Positions 1 to 5,995 of a stretch of DNA of 6,583 nucleotides are shown here, one piece after another (position 1 is the stretch's first letter; every line of letters starts with the position of its first letter). This DNA comes from Desulfuromusa sp. (lineage in GTDB: Bacteria; Desulfobacterota; Desulfuromonadia; Desulfuromonadales; Geopsychrobacteraceae). The position numbers and the translations under genes are program-made. The stretch lies in contig JAUVCS010000050.1 in assembly GCA_030590745.1 (NCBI GenBank), forward strand, positions 1-6,583, in the 5' to 3' direction. The notes beneath the pieces are model-generated. The model was given only the letters and a program-made list of their open reading frames with translations, was not told the origin of the DNA and ran no database searches.

Positions 1-1675
1 GGGTCACCGGAATCCCGGTCCAGTTGGCGACTATTTTGGCAATCTCATCTTCAGTCACCTCTTCACGCAAAAGTTTGACCGTACCATCCTCTTTTTCCAT
101 CTTTTGCTCTTCGCTCTGCAGCTGTTTTTCCAATTCCGGCAAGCGGCCATGCTTTAATTCCGCGGCTTGATTCAGGTCATAGCTACGCTCTGCCTCGGCA
201 ATCGCTAAACGAACCTGCTCAATCTCCTCACGTAAATGTTGGACACCACGGATTCCCCCTTTTTCCAGCTGCCATTGCGCCGCGAGAGTGTGCTCACTCG
301 ATTTTAATTCGGCCAACTCCTTTTGCAACACCTCAAGGCGCTCACGACTAGCTTGATCCTTCTCCTTTTTCAATGCAGCTTCCTCTATCTCCAGCTGCAT
401 CAATCTACGGGTAATTGCATCCAGTTCGGCCGGCATTGAATCAATTTCAGTCCGGATGGTCGCACACGCTTCATCAACCAGATCAATCGCTTTATCGGGA
501 AGAAACCGATCGGCAATATAGCGATGACTCAATTCAGCGGCCGCCACCAGCGCATTATCCTGAATCCGGACACCATGGTAAACTTCAAAACGTTCCTTCA
601 ACCCGCGAAGAATACTGATCGTCGTTTCAACATCGGGCTGTTCAACCATCACCGGCTGGAATCTGCGCTCTAAAGCGGGATCCTTCTCCAGATATTGTCG
701 ATATTCATCCAAGGTCGTCGCCCCGATACAGTGCAGTTCACCCCGGGCCAGCATTGGTTTCAACATATTCCCGGCATCCATCGCACCTTCACTCTTGCCG
801 GTTCCAACAATCGTATGCAGCTCGTCAATAAACAGAAGAATCCGTCCCTGACTATCCTGAACTTCTTTAAGAACCGCCTTCAGCCGCTCCTCAAACTCAC
901 CCCGGTACTTTGCCCCGGCGACCAGTGCACCCATGTCGAGGGAAAAAACTGTTTTATCCTTCAACCCCTCAGGAACATCGCCCCGGACAATCCGATGGGC
1001 CAGACCTTCAACAATGGCGGTTTTCCCCACCCCCGGTTCACCAATCAGAACCGGATTATTTTTGGTTTTTCGCGATAAGATTCTGATCACCCGGCGGATC
1101 TCTTCGTCCCGACCGATCACCGGATCAAGTTTCCCCTTTTTTACCTCTTCGACCAGATCCCGGCCATATTTTTCCAGAGCTTCGTAGGTTACCTCCGGAT
1201 CCTGACTGGTCACCCGCTGATTCCCCCGGATTTCAGTCAGAACTTGCAGCAGCTTATCCCGATCGACACCCAGTTTTTTGAGGAGCCGCCCGACAGCCGT
1301 CCGTTCCCCCTCCCCAACTGCAGCAAGAAGGATATGCTCAACACTGATATACTCATCTTTGAGCTGCTTCGCCTCGCTCTCGGCCTGCAACAACAGGTTA
1401 CTGAGTCGGCGGCTGGCATAGAGTTTACTGCTGTCGGCTCCAGGACCACCGATTTTGGCCCGGGATTGCAAATCCTGATTTAACCCCGCCAAAAAAGTAG
1501 CAACATCAATATCTAATTTTTTCAGCAGTCGCGGGAGCAATCCATCCGCCTGCTCACTGAGAGCCAGCAACAGATGTTCACCATCAATCTCCACATGCCC
1601 CAAGCGCAGGGCTTGAGCCTGAGCAGCCTGTAAAGCTTCCTGAACTTTTTGCGTTGTTCGATTCATATCTATCAT
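1..1675 (-). CDS. clpB: ATP-dependent protein disaggregase ClpB (3'-truncated by window edge)
   Basis: ClpB is a cytosolic hexameric AAA+ unfoldase that extracts polypeptides from aggregates together with DnaK/DnaJ and small heat-shock proteins. Reading the minus strand gives 558 uninterrupted codons (family total about 860), so the second ATPase domain is mostly off-window. Visible parts: Clp N-terminal repeat domain (about 1-150); NBD1 with Walker A GEPGVGKT (212-219, Lys218), Walker B FIDE ending at Glu285, and the arginine-finger segment ERRF near 336-339; a long charged coiled-coil middle domain (about 414-530), which separates ClpB from ClpA and ClpX; and the [10 protein letters not shown] linker entering NBD2 at the edge. 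The start at 1675 is chosen because AGGAG lies 5 nt upstream; an internal ATG three codons later (1666) has poorer spacing. A terminator between the upstream sHSP gene and clpB implies an own promoter. No frameshift or missing catalytic residue is seen in the visible part. Confidence 0.97.
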   Translation of the reverse strand, partial: MIDMNRTTQKVQEALQAAQAQALRLGHVEIDGEHLLLALSEQADGLLPRLLKKLDIDVATFLAGLNQDLQSRAKIGGPGADSSKLYASRRLSNLLLQAESEAKQLKDEYISVEHILLAAVGEGERTAVGRLLKKLGVDRDKLLQVLTEIRGNQRVTSQDPEVTYEALEKYGRDLVEEVKKGKLDPVIGRDEEIRRVIRILSRKTKNNPVLIGEPGVGKTAIVEGLAHRIVRGDVPEGLKDKTVFSLDMGALVAGAKYRGEFEERLKAVLKEVQDSQGRILLFIDELHTIVGTGKSEGAMDAGNMLKPMLARGELHCIGATTLDEYRQYLEKDPALERRFQPVMVEQPDVETTISILRGLKERFEVYHGVRIQDNALVAAAELSHRYIADRFLPDKAIDLVDEACATIRTEIDSMPAELDAITRRLMQLEIEEAALKKEKDQASRERLEVLQKELAELKSSEHTLAAQWQLEKGGIRGVQHLREEIEQVRLAIAEAERSYDLNQAAELKHGRLPELEKQLQSEEQKMEKEDGTVKLLREEVTEDEIAKIVANWTGIPVT

Positions 1676-1797
1676 GGTCACTCCTGTTGCTGGTAAAATT
1701 CCGAGCCATCCTTCGACAGGAATAACTCCTGAAACTATTGAGAAATATTTTTATAGCGGCTTTCTTCAAATTATAGCGCTAAAAAGAGATTTAGCAG
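1676..1797 (-). promoter_or_regulatory. clpB upstream region with TATAAT-like hexamer and 20-bp-spaced repeats
   Basis: This is the leader between the sHSP terminator and clpB, so it should hold the clpB promoter. On the minus strand a perfect -10-like TATAAT lies at 1775-1770 and a second TATAAA at 1755-1750, but neither has a convincing -35 at 16-18 nt. The octamer CGCTATAA occurs twice in direct orientation, exactly 20 bp apart (plus-strand 1751-1758 and 1771-1778), so a repeat overlaps each -10 candidate; the second copy sits in the palindrome TAGCGCTA (1774-1781). A small 5-bp inverted repeat (1717-1731) lies in the leader. No CIRCE element and no clear sigma-32 promoter is visible. The promoter call is an inference from position; the repeats are directly seen. 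Confidence 0.4.
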
Positions 1798-1826
1798 AAA
1801 AAAGCCAGGGCAAAACCACCCTGGCT
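1798..1826 (-). terminator. Intrinsic terminator of the sHSP operon
   Basis: On the minus strand an 8-bp perfect stem AGCCAGGG / CCCTGGCT (plus-strand arms 1803-1810 and 1819-1826) closes an 8-nt loop and is followed at once by a run of T. It starts about 10 nt after the stop codon of the downstream sHSP gene. It is a textbook Rho-independent terminator and separates the sHSP transcript from clpB. Confidence 0.93.
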
Positions 1827-1836
1827 CGATCCTGCA

Positions 1837-2199
1837 TCAATGCAGAGTTTTAACGACAATTTTCTTTGGCTTTACCGCCTCGACTTTCGGTAACCGCAGG
1901 GTCAGAACTCCATCTTTCAGCTCTGCACTTCCAGCATCAGCATCAATCCGGTCGGAGAGTTTGAACTGCCGGTAATAACCAACTGGCTGCTTACTATCAG
2001 TACTTTGAATTTCTCCTTCCAGAGTTAACACTCCACGGGAAACTTCCAACTGCAGAGCCGATTCCGCCACCCCTGGCAAGTCGGCTATCACCACTAAATC
2101 TACTGCCGTTTCATAAATATCAACGTCAGGGGTTAAATGAAACAGTGGGTTTAACAATTTATTGTTTTGTTCCTGATTTATAACTTGCTTGTCATTCAT
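1837..2199 (-). CDS. Small heat-shock protein, Hsp20/alpha-crystallin family (second of pair)
   Basis: An ATP-independent holdase that binds unfolding proteins and keeps them in a state ClpB and DnaK can recover. The 120-aa product has a short polar N-terminal arm (about 1-23) and an alpha-crystallin domain (about 24-116). It contains the family hallmark AELKDGVLTLRLPK (92-105), matching the A-x-x-x-(D/N)-G-V-L signature, and an earlier LPGV segment (41-44). The C-terminus is very short and ends KKIVVKTLH, where I-V-V probably acts as the I-x-I/V oligomerisation motif. GAGGAG lies 7 nt before the ATG. It follows the upstream sHSP gene by 46 bp with no terminator between them, so the two are probably co-transcribed, and a strong terminator follows it. 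It clearly differs from its neighbour, so the two are diverged paralogues rather than a recent duplication. An IbpA/IbpB-like division of labour is possible but cannot be assigned. Confidence 0.93.
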   Translation of the reverse strand: MNDKQVINQEQNNKLLNPLFHLTPDVDIYETAVDLVVIADLPGVAESALQLEVSRGVLTLEGEIQSTDSKQPVGYYRQFKLSDRIDADAGSAELKDGVLTLRLPKVEAVKPKKIVVKTLH

Positions 2200-2245
2200 A
2201 ATCTATCTCCTCAAGTCTTTCTATTATTTTTTACCAGCGGGAAAA

Positions 2246-2674
2246 TCAACCAACTTTTACAGATATTTTTTTCGGCAAAGCAGACGCGGCCTTCGGTAGA
2301 TTAACCCGCAAAATCCCTTGCTTATACTCAGCCTCAATTTTTTCCAGATCAATATCTGCAGAGAGTTGAAAATGACTCTCAAAGGATCCACTACGCCGTT
2401 CCTGACGATGCCAGCGGACATCCGGCGGCAATTCAGCTGCTAAAAATTCTCCGGCAATTGTTAACCGACGGCCAAGGACATTTATATCGAGTTTATCAAT
2501 ATTCAGACCCGGCAGAGGGACTTCAACCGCCAAATTTTCACCACGATCCACCACCTTCAGGTCAATCCGCTTTTCCAAAGAACGATAAGCCGGTTGAAAA
2601 CCAATATTCTGAAAAAGTTGACCCATTTCCCGCTGCATATTTTCCATACCGTTTACATACTGTAATCCAAACAT
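2246..2674 (-). CDS. Small heat-shock protein, Hsp20/alpha-crystallin family (first of pair)
   Basis: A holdase chaperone of 142 aa if translation starts at 2674. An ATG two codons upstream (2680) is in frame, but AGGAGG would then be only 1 nt from it, while the spacing to 2674 is an ideal 7 nt. The N-terminal arm (about 1-34) is rich in Met, Gln and Phe (MFGLQY..., MENMQREMGQLFQNIGF), typical of the flexible substrate-binding arm. The alpha-crystallin domain follows (about 35-142), with VPLPGLN near 52-58 and the signature AEYKQGILRVNLPK at about 115-128. The end, KKISVKVG, carries a likely I-x-V motif and no further tail. It is the first gene of the sHSP operon; upstream lies a sigma-54-like promoter with distal dyads. 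Function is secure at family level; the native client set is unknown. Confidence 0.94.
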   Translation of the reverse strand: MFGLQYVNGMENMQREMGQLFQNIGFQPAYRSLEKRIDLKVVDRGENLAVEVPLPGLNIDKLDINVLGRRLTIAGEFLAAELPPDVRWHRQERRSGSFESHFQLSADIDLEKIEAEYKQGILRVNLPKAASALPKKISVKVG

Positions 2675-2680
2675 TTTCAT

Positions 2681-2687
2681 TCCTCCT
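2681..2687 (-). promoter_or_regulatory. Shine-Dalgarno AGGAGGA deciding the sHSP start
   Basis: The AGGAGGA motif on the minus strand abuts the ATG at 2680 but lies 7 nt (measured from AGGAGG) from the in-frame ATG at 2674. Normal ribosome spacing therefore favours the second ATG. Confidence 0.75.
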
Positions 2688-2727
2688 GTTTAAGGGTGCT
2701 TTATCTTTTATCTTCGGGAATGGTTAA

Positions 2728-2743
2728 TACAAGGGGAATGCCA
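2728..2743 (-). promoter_or_regulatory. Sigma-54-like (-24/-12) promoter of the sHSP operon
   Basis: The minus strand reads TGGCATTCCCCTTGTA. Compared with the consensus TGGCAC-N5-TTGCA, the -24 block TGGCA is intact, the -12 block is TTGTA, and exactly 10 nt separate the GG from the GT dinucleotide that replaces GC. The start site would fall near 2717, giving a leader of about 43 nt to the ATG at 2674. No good sigma-70 pair or sigma-32 promoter is visible in the same stretch. The T in place of C in the -12 dinucleotide is the main weakness. The assignment is inferred from motif and spacing. Confidence 0.6.
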
Positions 2744-2814
2744 AAACTTTAAAAAACATAATATTAAGTAATATTAGATAGTTAAACATGGGATGGGAGG
2801 ATATGGGTTGGTGA

Positions 2815-2869
2815 TGCGACGTTGCAGGTGTTGCAGATAAATTGAAATCACGACAGCTGCAACGTCGCA
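2815..2869. repeat. 13-bp perfect inverted repeat made of two dyad sites (candidate enhancer sites)
   Basis: TGCGACGTTGCAG (2815-2827) is repeated as its exact reverse complement at 2857-2869, with a 29-nt gap. Each arm is itself a near-palindrome of form TGC-N-ACGT-N-GCA, so this is better read as two protein-binding dyads than as a hairpin. The dyad centres (2820.5 and 2863.5) are 43 bp apart, about four helical turns, and lie roughly 100 and 145 bp upstream of the predicted sHSP start site. A further partial copy, GTTGCAG, occurs at 2830-2836. There is no T-run after it on either strand, so it is not an intrinsic terminator. The rest of 2675-2958 is AT-rich with no coding potential that I can see. 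Confidence 0.7.
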
Positions 2870-2958
2870 GGAACAGTGCCATCTTCTTTGTGACAGCAGT
2901 TATGAGTTTTCTTGACCGCTCCTTAAGCTGCCGGGGAAGTTATTGAAACATTTCCCTT

Positions 2959-3579
2959 TTAACCTTCATTGATCTGGCGTTTTAACCGTTTTTTCCTGAA
3001 GAAAACATAGCCAGCAACCAGCACCAGACAAAGGAACGCAATACCAATCATAATTTGATGCAAGTATTGACCAATAAGTTCCTGATTATTGCCAATCAGA
3101 TAACCACTCAGAGCAAGAACTACGACCCAGATCCCAGCACCCAATGAGGTAAAAGCGATAAAAAGGGGGAGATTCATCCGTGCCAAACCAGCCGGCAAAC
3201 TGATATATTGTCGGATACCTGGCAATAAGCGGCCAACAAAAGTTGAAATGTGTCCATGCTTGGCAAAGAACTTTTCAGATTTTTCTAAAGCCGCAGGAGT
3301 CAGAAGAACATAACGTCCATATCGTTCAAACAGTGGTCGACCCCATTTCACCGCCAGCCAGTAGTTAAAACAGGCTCCGAGTACGCTACCTAAGATTCCG
3401 GAAGCAATCACCAGGCTCAGCGACATCTCCCCCTGTGAGGCGAGATAACCGGCGGGTGGAACCACCACTTCACTGGGAAAGGGGAAAAATGATGATTCGA
3501 GAAACATCAGCACAATAATCCCCGGATACCCCCAGAGGCTTACAATGTCGACAATCCAGATAACAACCTGCTGAAACAT
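2959..3579 (-). CDS. DedA-family inner-membrane protein
   Basis: DedA proteins are polytopic inner-membrane transporters linked to proton-motive-force homeostasis, and some members recycle undecaprenyl-phosphate or flip phospholipids. The 206-aa product is of normal family length. Visible signature: the re-entrant segment [10 protein letters not shown] (28-37), and [16 protein letters not shown] (116-131), with Arg117 and Arg123 in the positions of the essential arginines of E. coli YqjA. Hydrophobic helices lie at about 53-75, 136-162 and 172-194, and the C-terminus is a basic cytosolic tail. The start at 3579 has an AGAAGGA box about 5 nt upstream. It lies 65 bp after the EI24-like gene with no convincing terminator (only a 5-bp hairpin), so it is probably the last gene of the psp transcript. 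Exact substrate cannot be told. Confidence 0.93.
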   Translation of the reverse strand: MFQQVVIWIVDIVSLWGYPGIIVLMFLESSFFPFPSEVVVPPAGYLASQGEMSLSLVIASGILGSVLGACFNYWLAVKWGRPLFERYGRYVLLTPAALEKSEKFFAKHGHISTFVGRLLPGIRQYISLPAGLARMNLPLFIAFTSLGAGIWVVVLALSGYLIGNNQELIGQYLHQIMIGIAFLCLVLVAGYVFFRKKRLKRQINEG

Positions 3580-3644
3580 ATCAATCCTTCTGCTGTATAT
3601 TCATATTATCAAGTATTTGGTTTGTGGAGCAGTTGCTGCCCAGT

Positions 3645-4436
3645 CTAATCCAGTTTTTTCTTTATTTCCAGTGTCGAGAGAAAATTCAGAGTACTATGGA
3701 TGGTAAACAGAGGGAAAAACAGTGCCATAAAAAAAACATTAATAATCGGAACCATGCTGATCAGAGCTGGAAAAACTCCGAGTCGAAAGGAACGGCGAAA
3801 ATTGGATCTGACCCAGCCGATCTTCTGTCCTAAACTCCAGCTCCGATTTGAAGCGGGATAGTCAATAAACATCAGCGTTGAATAGAAAACATACAAAAGG
3901 AACACCAGTAGCTGACCAATCAGCGGGATAAAGTTCACTGCCAATGCTGCAATGGTGACAAGAATACCGACAGCGCCAATCTTTATCCCCTCCAGAAGGT
4001 CAACCAGAACTTGTTGTGGATTAAAGCCGCTGGCCGGTTTCCCGGTTTGTTTCGCGTAGATTTTCTCAACCATCCCGCTCAGAAAAACATAGCCGGGGGT
4101 GGTGATACAATAGGCGGTGAGAAACGCAAGATAGAATGCGGCAATCCGGCTGACCATAAGAAACAGATATTTCAGGATCAGCCACCCTTGCACGGTGAGC
4201 CAACCGACAACTCCACTCCCCTCGGGAGGGAGTTGAAAAAAATTACCGGTAAATTTATCAACCAGCTGGATCGCTTGCAGATACCCCAGCCAGGTCAATC
4301 CTCCGGTGACAATCACCAGCAGAATGCTCCAGCCGAAGACCCGGATATGACGAAACAGAAAAGCAGTAGAAGAGAGAAGTGGAATCCAGCGCTGTTCAAG
4401 ATCATTCTGTTTGTTCTTATTGATTTTCGACACCAT
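3645..4436 (-). CDS. EI24/CysZ-like multispanning membrane protein
   Basis: A 263-aa integral membrane protein resembling the EI24 family (the family of the CysZ sulfate permease), based on length, hydrophobic pattern and the conserved-style loop FIDYPASNRSW...GWVRSNFRRSFRLG (about 190-220) followed by a hydrophobic end (FPALISMVPIINVFFMALFFP). Membrane stretches lie at about 33-57, 84-110, 151-193 (likely a helical hairpin) and 217-253. The N-terminus is charged and cytosolic in style. It starts 24 bp after pspC on the same strand with only a weak purine-rich box (GGAAAA), suggesting dependence on upstream translation. There are no sulfate-assimilation genes nearby, so a sulfate transport role is not supported here. 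The psp context suggests an envelope-stress or membrane-homeostasis role (inference). Confidence 0.75.
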   Translation of the reverse strand: MVSKINKNKQNDLEQRWIPLLSSTAFLFRHIRVFGWSILLVIVTGGLTWLGYLQAIQLVDKFTGNFFQLPPEGSGVVGWLTVQGWLILKYLFLMVSRIAAFYLAFLTAYCITTPGYVFLSGMVEKIYAKQTGKPASGFNPQQVLVDLLEGIKIGAVGILVTIAALAVNFIPLIGQLLVFLLYVFYSTLMFIDYPASNRSWSLGQKIGWVRSNFRRSFRLGVFPALISMVPIINVFFMALFFPLFTIHSTLNFLSTLEIKKKLD

Positions 4437-4459
4437 ATTTTCGTTTTCCGTAACCGTTG

Positions 4460-4849
4460 TTAATCGCGTAATTCTGCAAAAGCCCGATCCAGCTTATAGG
4501 AACGGGAGGTGAGATAGGCTTCCATATCCTCTACCCGCCCTTCGACCGATGAATATTGTTCATGAACCTTATTCAGGGTCTCTTTGGGGGAGCGGTGTAT
4601 CGATTGCCAGAAGCGTGTCTCTTCCGGTTCTTCCTGCGACCCGGCAGGTCTCTTTTTGATGAAAAAACAGGCCAGCCCATAAATCACAATGGTGGGTAGA
4701 GTAAAAATAATCAGGGCAATAAAGATGACAAAGCGGATCAGAAAACGGCTTCTGCCAAAAAACTCTGCAATACCGGCACCGACACCACCAATAAGTTGAT
4801 GGTCTCTACTTCGGTACAGACGGCGGGGATTATATATTTGTTGGTTCAT
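4460..4849 (-). CDS. pspC: Phage-shock protein C (PspC)
   Basis: An inner-membrane component of the Psp response. With PspB it senses membrane stress and binds PspA, freeing PspF. The 129-aa product has the PspC domain at about 5-68, starting with the typical RRLYRSRDHQLIGGVGAGIAEFF pattern and ending in a hydrophobic segment (about 36-64), then a basic stop (KKRP) and a charged helical tail (about 70-129) with heptad-like spacing that could form a coiled coil. The start codon overlaps the pspB stop in an ATGA arrangement, which indicates translational coupling; a GGAGAG box lies inside the end of pspB. Identification is firm. Confidence 0.95.
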   Translation of the reverse strand: MNQQIYNPRRLYRSRDHQLIGGVGAGIAEFFGRSRFLIRFVIFIALIIFTLPTIVIYGLACFFIKKRPAGSQEEPEETRFWQSIHRSPKETLNKVHEQYSSVEGRVEDMEAYLTSRSYKLDRAFAELRD

Positions 4850-5085
4850 GATTTATCTCTCCAGTCAGGATATTTCTCGTCAAGAATTGTTTCCAGTGTC
4901 GCTATTCGTTGCTTCAACTGGCTGCCGTTCTGCCATAGCTCAGCCAGGGCCGCCTCATCTTTGCTACTGAGTCCCTGCATCTTCTTCATTTTGGCCAGGT
5001 AGTGGAGCAACAGCCAGATGGGGAGGACGATCACCATGAAGACGATTATCACAGCGGTCAACATCCCGAATAGTGTTGTGGACAT
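4846..5085 (-). CDS. pspB: Phage-shock protein B (PspB)
   Basis: A small inner-membrane protein that works with PspC to detect envelope damage and to recruit PspA. At 79 aa it has the standard family length. One N-terminal membrane helix (about 6-29) ends in the family-typical LPIWLLLHY, followed by a cytosolic coiled coil (about 40-70) and the characteristic ending ATLETILDEKYPDWRD. It starts 2 nt after the pspA stop and overlaps pspC by 4 nt, so the three genes form a tight operon. AGGAAAG within the last codons of pspA serves as ribosome-binding site. Confidence 0.96.
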   Translation of the reverse strand: MSTTLFGMLTAVIIVFMVIVLPIWLLLHYLAKMKKMQGLSSKDEAALAELWQNGSQLKQRIATLETILDEKYPDWRDKS

Positions 5086-5087
5086 GA

Positions 5088-5783
5088 TTAACTTTCCTCA
5101 TCAGGATTTGTTTCTTCAGCAGATTTTTTGTCCAAGCGCTTTTTCAATTCTGTCAGTTCCTGCTCAATGGTATCCTCTGCTGCCAGATCGGCAAATTCTT
5201 CCTCCAGGGTCTTCTCCTGCCCCAGGTCATGAGCTTCAACCCGCCCTTCCAGAGTCTCCATTTTACGCTCGAGATGTTCAAATTGTAACATGGCATCGTC
5301 AACCCGACCATCACTTAGCTTGTTCCGAACTTTGAGGCGACTGTTGGTGGTTTTCCAACGCATATCCAGGGTTTTTTTTCTGCTCTTTGCTTCGGTAAGT
5401 TTTGCCTGTAATTGACCAATATCACGATTCAGCCCTTCCAACTGCTCCGCGACAATAGCAGATTCTTTTTCCATCTGCCCGATCGCAGTCTGGATACGAG
5501 CCCTTTCTGCCAATGCCGCCCGGGCCAGATCTTCCCGATCTTTGGTGATAGCAAGTTCAGCTTTTTGCCCCCACTGGATAGATTCAGCCTCTAAACGTTC
5601 CAGATGACGATGTAAAGTTTTTTGATCAGCAATGGTTTTGGCGGCATTGGTCCGCACCTCAACCATCGTGTCTTCCATCTCCTGAATCACCAGGCGGATA
5701 ATTTTTTCCGGGTCTTCGGCATGCTCCAGCATCGCGTTAATATTGGAGTGAATAATATCGTTAAAACGGGAAAAAATACTCAT
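5088..5783 (-). CDS. pspA: Phage-shock protein A (PspA/IM30 family)
   Basis: PspA is both the membrane-repair effector, an ESCRT-III-like oligomer on the inner face of the inner membrane, and the negative regulator that holds PspF inactive in unstressed cells. The 231-aa product is almost entirely helical. It has an N-terminal amphipathic helix (MSIFSRFNDIIHSNINAML, 1-19) followed by the conserved HAEDPEKIIRLVIQEMED, then long charged coiled coils (about 27-155) and a C-terminal acidic helical region (about 165-231) ending in a Ser/Glu-rich tail. AAAGGAG lies 6 nt before the ATG. It is first in the operon, divergent from the pspF-like gene, and is preceded by a sigma-54-like element. Length and pattern match the E. 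coli protein, not the longer Vipp1. Confidence 0.96.
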   Translation of the reverse strand: MSIFSRFNDIIHSNINAMLEHAEDPEKIIRLVIQEMEDTMVEVRTNAAKTIADQKTLHRHLERLEAESIQWGQKAELAITKDREDLARAALAERARIQTAIGQMEKESAIVAEQLEGLNRDIGQLQAKLTEAKSRKKTLDMRWKTTNSRLKVRNKLSDGRVDDAMLQFEHLERKMETLEGRVEAHDLGQEKTLEEEFADLAAEDTIEQELTELKKRLDKKSAEETNPDEES

Positions 5784-5846
5784 AGCAAGCTCCTTTGTCT
5801 CTTATGTTTCAGGTGGTCAAACAAAATGTTTACGCTACCTTCTCTA

Positions 5847-5863
5847 TATCAGGAACTATGCCA
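5847..5863 (-). promoter_or_regulatory. Sigma-54-like promoter of the psp operon
   Basis: On the minus strand TTGGCATAGTTCCTGATA contains an intact -24 block (TTGGCA) and, at exactly 10 nt after GG, a degenerate -12 block (CTGAT instead of TTGCA). The start site would be near 5838, leaving a leader of about 54 nt to pspA. A sigma-54 promoter is expected here because PspF-type activators work only with sigma-54. The poor -12 half keeps confidence moderate. Confidence 0.55.
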
Positions 5864-5921
5864 AGAGCTTCTCTTCCCTTTATCCTGCCGATTTCACAGC
5901 AAATTTCAAGAATCCAGCAGT

Positions 5922-5950
5922 TTGACAAAAAAAAGTTAAATAGCTATTAT
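5922..5950 (+). promoter_or_regulatory. Sigma-70 promoter of the pspF-like gene
   Basis: A perfect -35 TTGACA (5922-5927), a 17-nt spacer and a -10 TATTAT (5945-5950). The start would be near 5957, giving a leader of about 39 nt. It faces away from pspA and overlaps the left copy of the tandem repeat described next. Confidence 0.8.
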
Positions 5951-5969
5951 CACCAATAAATAGATATAA
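5937..5969. promoter_or_regulatory. Tandem 13-bp repeat, candidate PspF enhancer/autorepression sites
   Basis: TAAATAGCTATTA (5937-5949) and TAAATAGATATAA (5957-5969) match at 11 of 13 positions and are exactly 20 bp apart. The left copy contains the perfect palindrome AATAGCTATT (5939-5948). They lie about 105 and 125 bp upstream of the predicted pspA start, and cover the -10 and start site of the pspF promoter. In E. coli PspF binds paired upstream sites that activate pspA and repress its own gene; the same geometry is inferred here. Confidence 0.5.
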
Positions 5970-5995
5970 ACACTATAAAGTAATGAAATTGACCT

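Noticed and set aside
415..1187. Plus-strand open frames inside clpB
   Set aside because: They are antisense shadows of an unbroken, clearly conserved clpB frame and have no recognisable domain or ribosome-binding site.
1676..1797. CIRCE element or sigma-32 promoter for clpB
   Set aside because: No TTAGCACTC-N9-GAGTGCTAA-like sequence and no CTTGAA/CCCCAT pair with correct spacing; only partial similarity at a TTGAAG.
2770..2790. A TTAGATAGTTAA stretch as a PspF site upstream of the sHSP promoter
   Set aside because: Only a TAGATA core is shared with the repeat in front of pspA, expected by chance in AT-rich DNA.
2815..2869. Inverted repeat as terminator of the dedA transcript
   Set aside because: The loop is 29 nt and no T-run follows on the minus strand; the nested dyad symmetry fits protein binding better.
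3580..3644. Terminator between the EI24-like gene and dedA
   Set aside because: Only a 5-bp GGCAG/CTGCT hairpin without a T-run was found, too weak to call.
3645..4436. Naming the EI24-like gene cysZ
   Set aside because: Similarity is at superfamily level and there is no cysteine or sulfate gene nearby; the psp context argues for another role.
4011..4463. 150-codon plus-strand open frame
   Set aside because: It lies antisense to the EI24-like membrane gene; its composition is Pro/Gln/Asn rich with no family pattern, as expected for a complement of hydrophobic codons.
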